Positions 23,904-33,214 of a DNA stretch of 64,000 bases are shown here, piece after piece. Both the position numbers and the translations under genes were made by a program. Source of the DNA: Drechmeria coniospora (Eukaryota; Ascomycota; Sordariomycetes; Hypocreales; Ophiocordycipitaceae); contig NC_054389.1 in assembly GCF_001625195.1 (NCBI RefSeq), forward strand, positions 4,088,520 to 4,152,519, in the 5' to 3' direction. The stretch's first letter is position 1; each line of letters starts with the position of its first letter. The notes beneath the pieces are model-generated. The model saw nothing but the letters and a program-made list of their open reading frames with translations, was not told the DNA's origin and did not search any database.

Positions 23904-24548
23904 ATGGCGAAGCAAGATGAGTCGAGTGCGCATCGCATGACACGCGTGGCTGATCAGCTGGCTGACCTACCACGGCATGCAGCGTCGTACAAGCAGGGTG
24001 TAGAGTCTATGCCTCTGCTCTCCCCTCATATCCCCGAATATTGTCACGAGTTTTCGTTGTCGGCTACTTCCCGGGAGGAGGAAGAGCTCAACCGAGGGGG
24101 CACGCTGCTGCTGAGTGAGACGTCGAGCATGGCGAAAACCCTAGGATTCTTGGACCATCGAGGCCTCGTTGCTGGACGCCTTCCGGACTTAATGCCAACG
24201 CTGGCGTTTCTCCCTGGTAGACGTGCAGCTGACGGCGAACCAGTCGGAATGTCTCGGCCGCTGACGGCGTCCATGGGGTACCCAACTCCCATCAGCCCGC
24301 CCCCGAAGTACTCGCAGGCGACGAGCGACACGGACTCGCCACAAACGGCGGAGACGCTTGAGCCCATGCGGCGAGACGGAGACTGGAGTTATGTGGAGGC
24401 GCAGACGAGGGAAGCGGGGAGCCAGACGACGATCTTGCCTGACGAGTCGTGGGAGGAGTGTCAGTGCTCGCTGCTTCTCGTCATCGTGCTCACCGGGGTC
24501 ACCGCCATGATTTCCTGGAGGGCATGCTCCCTGCTTTCTGCATCATAG
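23904..24548 (+). CDS. Hypothetical protein with C-terminal membrane anchor and PPxY motif
   Basis: Uninterrupted frame that would give 214 aa (MAKQDESSAHRMTRVADQ...), or 244 aa from an upstream ATG at 23814. No known domain recognised. The body is hydrophilic and rich in Pro, Ser, Thr and Glu. It contains a PPxY-type motif (SPPPKYSQATSD) that could bind WW domains of Rsp5-type ubiquitin ligases. The C-terminus has one hydrophobic segment (CSLLLVIVLTGVTAMISW) followed by only about ten residues, the layout of a tail-anchored protein or an endosomal adaptor. Evidence for coding is composition and frame length only; there is no intron or homology I can cite. It could be a lineage-specific gene or a chance frame. 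Confidence 0.45.
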   Translation: MAKQDESSAHRMTRVADQLADLPRHAASYKQGVESMPLLSPHIPEYCHEFSLSATSREEEELNRGGTLLLSETSSMAKTLGFLDHRGLVAGRLPDLMPTLAFLPGRRAADGEPVGMSRPLTASMGYPTPISPPPKYSQATSDTDSPQTAETLEPMRRDGDWSYVEAQTREAGSQTTILPDESWEECQCSLLLVIVLTGVTAMISWRACSLLSAS

Positions 24549-24969
24549 GAGCATAAGGATACTCTTCGTTCCAAGATTTCAGTACCCTACTGGCAGAGAT
24601 TGGCAAGATGGCGATGGTCCCGGGTGGTTTTTGGTAATTGTAAGCGGCGGCATGAGAATTTCGACGACCGTCAGAGCTACCGTGGGAATTTAGAATCAAA
24701 TCGACTGCGTGAGAACAGGCCGACCAAGCATGTTATAGCTTGTCACTGTCATATCGGTTCTGGCCGTCATGGACCGAGTACGTAGGAGGAGAATGAGGCG
24801 GTGAGAGACAGTCTGCTCAAGGGAAGGTATGTATAAACTGCCTGTCACGTTTGGTGCTCGCTGGTTGGTCGACAGATGGCAGCTGCCAACAAGGCCAGGC
24901 AGCAACGACCCTGGCGATTACATCACTTAACAGATACGTAGATTCAACTGCTGGCATACGGAGTAGATA

Positions 24970-25080
24970 CATCCAGACATCCAGGCATCTAGGCATCTAG
25001 GCAACAATGTATCTTGGTATCTAGGCATTCAGGCATTCATTCAGCCAGGAAATCAGGCATCCCGGCATTCAGGCATCCAG
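24970..25080 (+). repeat. Degenerate tandem repeat of AGGCATCY
   Basis: Roughly a dozen copies of an 8-10 bp unit (CCAGGCATCT, TAGGCATCTAGG, CAGGCATTC). Units differ by one or two bases, so the array is old or under relaxed constraint. Intergenic, no coding frame. Confidence 0.7.
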
Positions 25081-25874
25081 ATCGTTAGAATGAGTTGAGA
25101 TATCAGAAATCACCCTTACTTGTATCTGTATGCAGACATGGTACACACACCAGTTACCCCTACACAGGAACCGTCCGACACCAGTCACCCCACCCAAGTA
25201 CATGTCGTACCACAGAAGGTGCGCAATACCACGCACCAACGGCAGAACGACGATTGTGGGTAGCTGAATCGCCACCAGCGACGAGGAGCGAAACACGCCC
25301 CGAGGAGAGGGGAGCGCTGATAGGCTGAACAAGGTCGAGGGATAGGGACAAGGGATGACGGGTGATGGATGACGGACAAGGGAGCAGAGGCGATGACAGT
25401 TTGCCGACCGTTGGATGTTTGCCGCGATTATTGGCGTCGGTCGAAGGTCCGCTGAAGAGCAAAGACAACGACGCCAGTGAAGGATTGGCGTTGAGACAAC
25501 ATGCAGTAGGTGTAAACTGCTGGAACGTGTCCGATGCAAAGATTGATTGAATTTGCGGCAGTGCCATTGTTTACATTCTGCGAGCTTGATGGAGCACTGG
25601 TAAGTATGGAAACGGCGAATAATGGGTCACGGTGCCAAGCAGTAGTCCGAGTCGCGAGACGGACAGGTCGGGCCTGTCGTTATGGTCTTTGGTGGGCATG
25701 CACACGGATACGGGCGAACGGGTATGGAGTAGACACGGATAGTATATTGCATGTACACGGGCTCTTTGTCATACCTCTAGAGAGAATGGATGTATGGACC
25801 GCATACATGCGAGCGGTGAGCTCACGGTGGAGGGGAGAGGAGGAAATGAGGACGCGGGATGCGGGACGCGGGAC

Positions 25875-25902
25875 GAAGAGGAGGAGGAGGAGGAGGAGGA
25901 GG
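25875..25902 (+). repeat. GAG trinucleotide tract
   Basis: About eight perfect GAG units in a purine-rich stretch. Simple microsatellite. Confidence 0.8.
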
Positions 25903-26259
25903 GGTGAGCATCACGGCCTTGGGGCATCCATGCATCGGGGCATCATGATTCATTGGGCGTACTTGTACCACGATGGGTAAGCGTAGTAGTACTAGTGGTA
26001 GGAGCCATGGCGTGCAGCATCATGATGAGGGCACATAGTGACCACAGCCCCGGACTGCAACGAAAAGCTGTCCAGGCCGATGAGTAGTGTTGGTTGCTGT
26101 TTCGGATTCGCGTGCCGACTCGTGGTCCAGTGGGTGAGGAAGGAAGAACAAGGACGTGGTCGTATCATGGTCGGCTCAGGGGTTGATACTTGGATGGATG
26201 GAGTATCCATGCAACGACCGTCATGACGAGCGACGAAAATGCGTCCGTCCAGGTACGGT

Positions 26260-26640
26260 TGGGACCATCTGATCCGTGCAGGTATGAGCGCATGTAGGCA
26301 CGCCTACATGTACATGTACCAGTACCCCTAGATGTATACCTACCAATAACGTAGCACCTACTAGGTAGTAATACCTAGTGACTAGGTATTAACTTGATCT
26401 CCCCCCAGGTGCCTGCCTAGGTAGGTACTAGTAGGTATAGATGTATATGTATTCCGTACTGGTTAACGTTCAGACCAAGTATTGGCTCGTCGAGTGCCTT
26501 GTACGGAGTACTTATGGTACATACATGCATATGCAAGCTCTATAATGTACGGAGTACTCCGTAAAGCTAGCACGATTGCATGTAAACATGCTAGGAGTAC
26601 TACTGCCGCGCAGGTACTATGCATGTACAAGCATTACTAG
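26260..26640. repeat. GTAC-rich island with CCTAGGTA variants
   Basis: Exact GTACGGAGTAC at 26501-26511 and 26547-26557, the latter running straight into ACTCCGTAA to form a longer inverted repeat. The left half is unusual in that CTAGGTA and GTAGGTAC words dominate in place of CTCCGTA. Confidence 0.7.
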
Positions 26641-28129
26641 GTTATGAGTTGGTATGTGCGTGCTGGCACGCTGCTGCGCGCAATGCCGGCGCTCGGGAGG
26701 CTGCTCCAGCGGCGCGGAGGGCCAATCGGGCCTTGACGGCTCTCGCAAGGGGGTGCGAGAGCGTGTCTCGGGAGGCTGGCTCGCCAGATTAAGGCCTAGA
26801 GGGTACCGACATATGTGGTGACTTGGAGAATAATGACACTCATGAGAATTATCACCGTGCATGCGGAGTACTTGCATAAACGAATACTGCTAGGATGTAC
26901 GGAGCAGGTAGGTCCTGGTGGAACGAAGCTGAGAGGTAACGGTGCGGTGCACCACAACGGACCACTCATATGCACTGGACGAGCAGACCTTGTAGGAAGA
27001 ATGCATGCCGCAGGTAACTACCTAGGTATGCATACGGAACACAAGTTACAGGCAGGTATTCACGGGTGGACGGGCAGTGGGTACCAGCGCCCGCCGCCCG
27101 CCCAAGCCAAGGCCCCTTTTTACCCCCAAGACAACGCACGCACGGTGCTGCTGAAGCTGCCGGCGGCACAGGGCAGTACCAGGTATTCGTGTATACTTGG
27201 TAGTCCCTATGCAGCACGGGTGTGGCTCAAGGATAGGCTGACATGGCGTTTTTGCGCACCTCCCCAAGAAAGCATGCGTCAGAGAGCAGCAGGACGAGAG
27301 ACGCACGGTCAGCCGGTAGACAGGCGCCAGGTTCGCCGGCACCGCGGCCACGGATCCCCCCCCCTTTTTTTTTCCCGGCCTGGGGACGAGATGGGAGCGA
27401 AAAGGCGAATGTTAAAGGTGATGAGACGAGGCGAAATCGACCGATGCGACGTTGACACCACACCAGCTCACTTCACCTCACCTGATACATCCCATTCACA
27501 AATTCATCTGTTCGCCTGGGTGGGGGTCGCCTTGCCGTCATCGTCAGGCTTGACAAAGGTCGATGCAACGGCCACGGTACTTGCTCGTTTACTGCCGCTC
27601 ATTGTGCCCGTACGGGGTGCTCCGCCTGCACCGTTCGTGTCCCATTCAACGCTGTCCAGGTACCTGCATGTACACCTACATCTCATTTCGAACAATAGTT
27701 GCTTGTCCCAGCGCCCCTGCGCTCGGGCAACACCACACCAACGACTGCGGCCACAAGCAAACTCCAACCGTAATCCGGAGCGTCGACTCAGGGGGGGCGC
27801 GTATCCCGTCTTCGCGTTGCCAGACAGTGACAGGCGCATTTTCGGGCTGTCTACGGGGTGTCGTCCGAGAGGCTGACCGTAATGATGGGGGCGACTAGAT
27901 TCGTTCGAAATATGTGGTGAGGGAGTACAACCACTGTGCAGTGGCGCAGGCGAAGGCCATGGAGGGGACCGAAGAGAGGTTTCGCGTATTACCATAAAGG
28001 GAGAAGAGCCAGCTCCGTTGTAATGGCTACTAATGCAATTGCCAACTGACGGTGCTGCCTGCAAGTACGGCGCGCACCGTACACCGTACTCCGTACACCG
28101 TACACTATATTACTCCGCACCCCTTGTCC

Positions 28130-28480
28130 CGTGCCCCCTCCGTACCCGCACCTCGTCTGGAAATGTCAAGTCTGCCTCTCTCCTTCCTCCATCCTCCAAC
28201 CTCCCTCATACCTCCTTCCTTCTCCCTCTTATTCTTCTGCAGAGTACTCCGTACAGCCAGCCGCTTTTCAGCAACCGCACCTGCCCTCTTCCGTCTCTTC
28301 TCCTCACCTCGCCTCGCCTCACTTCCTCCTCTCTCCTCCGCTCTCATCAGCACTTACCCCCCCTCCCCCTCCCCTCTCCTCTCCTCTCCTCTCCTCTCCT
28401 CCACATTCCTCTTGCCGCTTCATGGCTTCTGTGCCGTCCCAGCTCCTACACTCTTTTCTCTTCTCCCTCATGGGATCTGA
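28130..28480 (+). repeat. Pyrimidine-rich strand-asymmetric tract
   Basis: About 350 bp almost wholly C and T on the plus strand, with CCTCT/CTCCT repeats (a perfect CTCTC run at about 28372-28402). An exact GTACTCCGTAC at 28244-28254 interrupts it. It could be promoter or leader sequence of RSR1, 1.7-2.1 kb upstream of the start. Confidence 0.7.
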
Positions 28481-28968
28481 TATGTTTCGCGACCGCCTCT
28501 CATCGCTGTAGCATTCATCTTGTGGGATCTGGCATCTCTATCCAGAATCTTCTTCCTACATCTCCATCCACTTTCCTCGTCTGGGATTCGTCGATAATAG
28601 TTGCGTCGTTCGTATTCAAGGTAGAGCGGGCGACGAGCGACCGCTTGCCTACCATTTTCGCCTTGACCTTGGGGACTTACCTGCATCCGTACCGATAGCT
28701 AGTGCACTATAGGCCGCCATCCGTGGCCACATCAGCATCTTGGACTCTCGACGAACAATAGGCGCACTTCGTACGCATTCACGCTTTGCATTCGTTGCCA
28801 TCGTCTCCTCCCCATACCTATGACAACCGCTTCCTGCGTCACCGCGCCGACACTCCTCATCTCTCCTCGTCGATGAGGCGCCGTTGCGCATGCGTGCATT
28901 CGACTCGCTGGCAGCTCATAGGGCAATACACTTACACGTCACCTCACGCCATCCTACTCCTTCTGTCT

Positions 28969-29033
28969 CCTGCATCTGCATCTGCATCTGCGTCTGCGTC
29001 TGCGTCTGCATTTGCGCCTCCGGCTCCGGCTCC
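28969..29033 (+). repeat. Hexanucleotide array TGCATC / TGCGTC / GGCTCC
   Basis: About ten 6-bp units drifting from CTGCAT through CTGCGT to CCGGCT, a tandem repeat whose units change stepwise. It does not lie in a credible reading frame. Confidence 0.75.
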
Positions 29034-30021
29034 GTCCCTTGCCGGACTTGACATCCGGTTGGCTGCCCAAGTGCCGACCGAAGCCCAAGCCGACCCACCG
29101 ACTATTCGTATTCCCTCATCCTTCGTCCTATACCTGGCCTATTATCATCCTGATTCCTGCCGCAAAACAAGGGACAGCGGTTGAGGAGCACGCTCTCCTA
29201 CGAAGCTGTCGCTGTTTACTCCTTTTTCAACTTGACCCCAACCGATGACGTGCCGTGCCGTTGGGAGGAGCGACAGGTAGGCCGCCCAACTGGCCTGGGC
29301 ATCGATCCACCAGACAACTATTACCATCTCATTATTCTTCCTGGTGGACACTCCACACCTCAAAAAGAGACTCGAGCCCTGCTGCTCCCTCTCTCCCTCA
29401 TCTACAAGTATCCCGTCGGCAAAGGAAGTGAGGTGAGTTGTAGGCAGCTCCATCAAGTATAGTAAACAACCCGCCCTCTCCAAGTTCACCGTTGACATCA
29501 CCCATCATGACTTTTGAACTCAGCGCCCAACCCGTCCGTCTCACCTCCGCCACCCTTCCCGTTCCTGCCACTCCCACGCACCTCCCCAAGACAATTCCAC
29601 CTCCCTCCCCTGGCCTGCCGCTTGTTGTCCGTCGGTCACTGCCCACATAATGCCGCTGCCCGTTTCCGCCAGCGACAGACCCGGCGCGCGAGTCCCCGAC
29701 CCCCGGGCCGCCCAATTGATCCATCTACCCAAGGCGGAATGGACTAATTGCAAAGGCAAACCTTGGCTTCGGCGCCCTACTGGGCGAGCAATTGGATCGT
29801 CCTCGAATCATGTTCAACTTATTCTCGAACAAGATTCGACCACAGTCCGGCTCGGCTCGGCGCGGCAGCGGCAGTGGCCAGTGGTCAACCACAGCTGCTG
29901 GCGGCAAAAAAATACGCAGCGCTGCCGTCGCCGCAGTCAGCACTAGAGCCAAGCACTGAGGGCAATGAGTGCGGAGCATAGCATATCACGCACTCCCCCA
30001 CGCAAGCACCCACCACCACAC

Positions 30022-30100
30022 AGGCACATGCACATGCACATGCACGTACCTACATGCGCACATACTTACAAGCACAAGCACATGCACGTACGTACCGCTC
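30022..30100 (+). repeat. CACATG / CACAAG microsatellite
   Basis: GCACATGCACATGCACATG followed by diverged ACAAGCACATGCACGTACGTAC, about 110 bp upstream of the RSR1 start codon. Confidence 0.7.
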
Positions 30101-30210
30101 CTTGCTCACAGTGGAAAGTTGCAGGATCGGATTCGGGGCCATTGCCTGTCAGCGACGGAAAAAAACGAGAAGAGAAAAATCGGTCCAAATTCCCATCACG
30201 CACAGTCGCC

Positions 30211-31416
30211 ATGGCACCGCGATCCCACAAAACGGCGAGGTAGGTCGTTCATTGTTCGCCCCAGCCGTTCGTGACCTGATCGCTCACGCGCGTGCGCGCG
30301 CAGAACATGCAGCCGCGAACTTCACGTCGTCGTCTTCGGAGCAGGTTCGTTCAATCTGCTCGGCACACGTCGTTTTCCCACCCCACCTCAATCCCCCATA
30401 TCTCCCCCAATCACATGCACCGTCTCCCTCACTCTAGACTGACGCCTCATTCAACTTGGATACAGGTGGCGTCGGGAAGAGCTGTCTAACCGGTATGTGC
30501 CCCAGGATCCCAGACCTCGACGCATCTGTCGGCCGTGACGATGCTCATATCATCTCGTTATGTACAGCCCAATTCGTTCACAACGAGTGGATCGAGAGCT
30601 ATGACCCGACCATCGAGGACTCGTATCGTACCCAACTACAAGTCGATGTAAGTCCTAGGCGCCCGTTTCGAAACTGGGCGATACACCGCTGACACTTAGG
30701 CAGGGCCGCCAAGTCGTGCTCGAGATGTGAGTTGACCTTTTCCTTTGCATTGACCCCGCATCGGCCATGTCTAACCCGACGGCTGCAGCCTCGACACCGC
30801 CGGTACAGAGCAGTTTGGTGAGTATCCATCATCGACATTCATGGCTCATAGCTCCTAGGGTGCGTTGCCCATGCTGACATGCTTGACTTGCTTCGTCGTC
30901 AGTCGCCATGCGAGAGCTGTACATGAAGACCGGCCAGGGATTTCTACTCGTCTTCAGCATCACGTCTCCCTCATCTCTCGCAGAACTGGCCGGCCTGCGC
31001 GAGCAGATTGTCCGCATCAAGGACGACGAAAACGTTCCCATCGTAATTGTCGGCAACAAGGCTGACTTGGAGGACACCCGCGTCATCCCCCGGGCAAAGG
31101 GCTTCTCCATCTCGCAGAAGTGGGGGGCCCCCTACTACGAGTCAAGCGCGAGGGCACGGAGTGAGTTCTCTCCTGTCCAAGTACATGGCGACCCCTGCCT
31201 CTCCGATCGCTTTGCTGGACTACGCTCATCAGCTGTCCACTAGCCAATGTCGACGAGGTCTTTGTAGATCTGTGTCGCCAGATGCTTCGGAAGGATGACG
31301 CCTATCTCAAATCAGGATTCGACGAGGGGGGGTTCGGATGCGATGAGCGCGATGCGCAGAAACGCCGCCGGCGCATGCGGCTCCGGGATCACAACCCTCA
31401 GTGCGTTATCCTCTGA
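30211..31416 (+). CDS. RSR1: Ras-like GTPase RSR1/BUD1
   Basis: Ras-superfamily polarity GTPase of 216 aa with eight exons: 30211-30239, 30313-30344, 30466-30492, 30568-30647, 30704-30726, 30789-30817, 30903-31160, 31244-31416. All GTPase motifs appear once spliced: P-loop GAGGVGKS, effector region [18 protein letters not shown] (Ras Gln present), GNKADLE and ESSAR. The tail has a polybasic KRRRRMRLR stretch and the CAAX box CVIL, whose final Leu predicts geranylgeranylation. The first exon is only 29 nt ([10 protein letters not shown]); its 3' acceptor was chosen (30312) because it gives the family-like junction [15 protein letters not shown], while an alternative acceptor at 30303 would add three residues. 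Yeast Rsr1 directs bud-site choice; in filamentous fungi it acts in hyphal growth direction. Confidence 0.93.
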
Positions 31417-32173
31417 GGAAAATGCTATGACGAGATGCCCTCTATCGACCGTCACGCCATTACCCGAGGCCCACCGGTTGACAGCTCTCGAGGCGTACGA
31501 TGCATCATGATATTGCGAGACATTTTCTCTGCGGTATTGCCGCCGCAGTGCTCCAAAGCGTCGCTTGTCCCCAACGCCCAGCCGTCCGCAACATGACATG
31601 TGTGCATTTGCCAATGCCTCATGCGGCTTGCGGCTCGGATCGTCCTAGCTCGCAGGAACACGATCGGCCGAATAGACAGCCGTGGAGCGAGCGATATGTA
31701 CATATTAGTTTAGTGAGGAGGAGTACGTCAAAGGACGAGTATGACCGGACGACGACTGGCCATATTGTTGGAATAAATGGAGGAAGGAGTCGGAGGGCAG
31801 GTTGGGGTTTGGTTAGTGGCAACGTGCAAGCAAGCAATGTGCGTCGATGGCTGTAAGACCGGTTTGAGACCGATTTGGCCGTCATTTTCTTTTCTTTTTC
31901 GCTGCCCTCTGCATGTTGGAGACGGTACTTCTTTCTCGATTCTGGCATTCCAAGTATTTTCAACATGTTCTTCATTATCATCAGATGCTTTCCTGTTCCT
32001 TAGCCTGTAGAGTGGTTCCGCATCAAGGCTGGAACCGAAAGCTTGTCCATGGAAGTTGCGTAGACGCAATCGAGGGAACTCCCTCCATTCCAAAAGCGAC
32101 CCAGCTGCCATGCGCAGCTTGTCGGCGAAACATGGCGAGTGGCAGCGCGCCCATCGGCCACGGAAACGAGCCG
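31417..32173. other. Convergent 3' spacer RSR1 / SDR
   Basis: About 760 bp between the stop codons of RSR1 (plus) and the short-chain dehydrogenase (minus). No repeat island and no recognisable gene. Confidence 0.5.
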
Positions 32174-33214
32174 CTACTTGCGCATGAGCATGCTCCACAA
32201 GTCGGCCATCCACGCCAGCGAGCCCCTCAGGCGAGCCACCAACCCAAGCACACGTACGTACCGGTACGTAAACGTGTCAACCTCGTCGTAGTCATGGGCG
32301 TACAACTCCCAGGCGGCGCGGCCGGCGCCCCCGCCTTCAGCAGGCCCGACAGGAACCTCCCCTTCGGGTGCAAGCCGTAGCGGCGGGCCGACAATGAGGG
32401 ACCGTCCCGCGATGCGCTCGTCGGCAACGAGGCGCGTCGCCGCGTCGACGACGTCCGGGATACGTGCCGGGCCGGCCCCTCCGGACAACAACGTGGCCTC
32501 GGCGACGGCGGGAAGCATGCGGCTGCCGGCGACGAAATACGGTGCCAGCATGTTGACGCGGATGTTGCGCCGGCCGCCCATGGCGGCAGTGACGCGCAGA
32601 GTGCGGAAGAGGCCCGCGACGGCGTGCTTGGCCATGGTATATTGGGCCTGACCGGGCAGTGGGATGACGGAGGCGGCGGATCCAATAAGTAGGAGGCTCG
32701 TGTCTGAAGCGGGGTTGCGCCGCAGATGGTGGAGGGCCAAGTGGGCGGTGTAGATGACGCCTCGGATGTTGACATCAAGGGTGACGGTGCTCGGCCTCGG
32801 GACGCGACCGTCGACGAGAGGTGGGTTCTCGAACGCGAAACTTTCCGAGGGCAGGAGGACGCCAGCGTTGGGAACGACGACGTCGATGGCACCCTGGGGG
32901 CTGAGGCGGACGGCGGCCTCAAAGAGGGACGTCTGCTGGTCCCAGTCGGTCACATCGCAGTGCTGATAGTGAAAAACGCTGGAGGGGTGGGCACGGGAGA
33001 GGTCGGCAACGAAGGCCTCACCGGCAGCATCGTCGACGTCACCGATGAAGAGGTGTGCGCCGTGGGCGGCCCAGTGGCGGGCCATGGAGGCACCGAGGCC
33101 ATTGGCTGCACCGGTGATTAGAATCGTCTTGTTCTCGAGAGTCGAGGGGTCGTAGGTCTGGAGCACGTCGATGGGTGGTGACTGCCGGATGATGGATCGG
33201 AGGTCATGAGACAT
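32174..33214 (-). CDS. Short-chain dehydrogenase/reductase
   Basis: Single-exon NAD(P)-dependent oxidoreductase of 346 aa. Classical SDR features: cofactor loop TGAANGLG at residues 34-41, Asp59 after the second strand (FIGDVDD), which favours NAD(H) over NADP(H), NAG at 116-118, catalytic Ser in GSAAS (179-182), and the YxxxK pair as Tyr192 and Lys196 in QYTMAKHAV. The C-terminal 90 residues extend beyond the usual 250-aa core and end in an aromatic and basic segment (VLGLVARLRGSLAWMADLW) that might touch membrane. The substrate is unknown; similar fungal proteins are loosely named after 15-hydroxyprostaglandin dehydrogenase. Lack of introns contrasts with its neighbours but is common for SDRs. 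Confidence 0.93.
   Translation of the reverse strand: MSHDLRSIIRQSPPIDVLQTYDPSTLENKTILITGAANGLGASMARHWAAHGAHLFIGDVDDAAGEAFVADLSRAHPSSVFHYQHCDVTDWDQQTSLFEAAVRLSPQGAIDVVVPNAGVLLPSESFAFENPPLVDGRVPRPSTVTLDVNIRGVIYTAHLALHHLRRNPASDTSLLLIGSAASVIPLPGQAQYTMAKHAVAGLFRTLRVTAAMGGRRNIRVNMLAPYFVAGSRMLPAVAEATLLSGGAGPARIPDVVDAATRLVADERIAGRSLIVGPPLRLAPEGEVPVGPAEGGGAGRAAWELYAHDYDEVDTFTYRYVRVLGLVARLRGSLAWMADLWSMLMRK

Larger units (their letters stand above)
24549..30210. other. 5.7-kb gene-poor region upstream of RSR1
   Basis: No convincing gene on either strand. Contents in order: tandem AGGCATC-type repeat (24970-25080), GAG tract (25875-25902), GTAC/CCTAGGTA island (26260-26640), assorted unstructured sequence, a strongly C/T-biased stretch (28130-28480), a TGCATC/TGCGTC hexamer array (28969-29033) and a CACATG array (30022-30100). 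The last 2 kb may be promoter and leader of RSR1. Confidence 0.55.

Noticed and set aside
26815..27876. 353-codon open frame in the gene-poor region
   Set aside because: Begins at GTG, has repeat-derived composition, no domain, no intron pattern and crosses an island edge; treated as chance.
28033..28698. 221-codon Leu/Ser/Pro-rich frame
   Set aside because: It is the translation of the C/T-rich tract and has no other coding feature.
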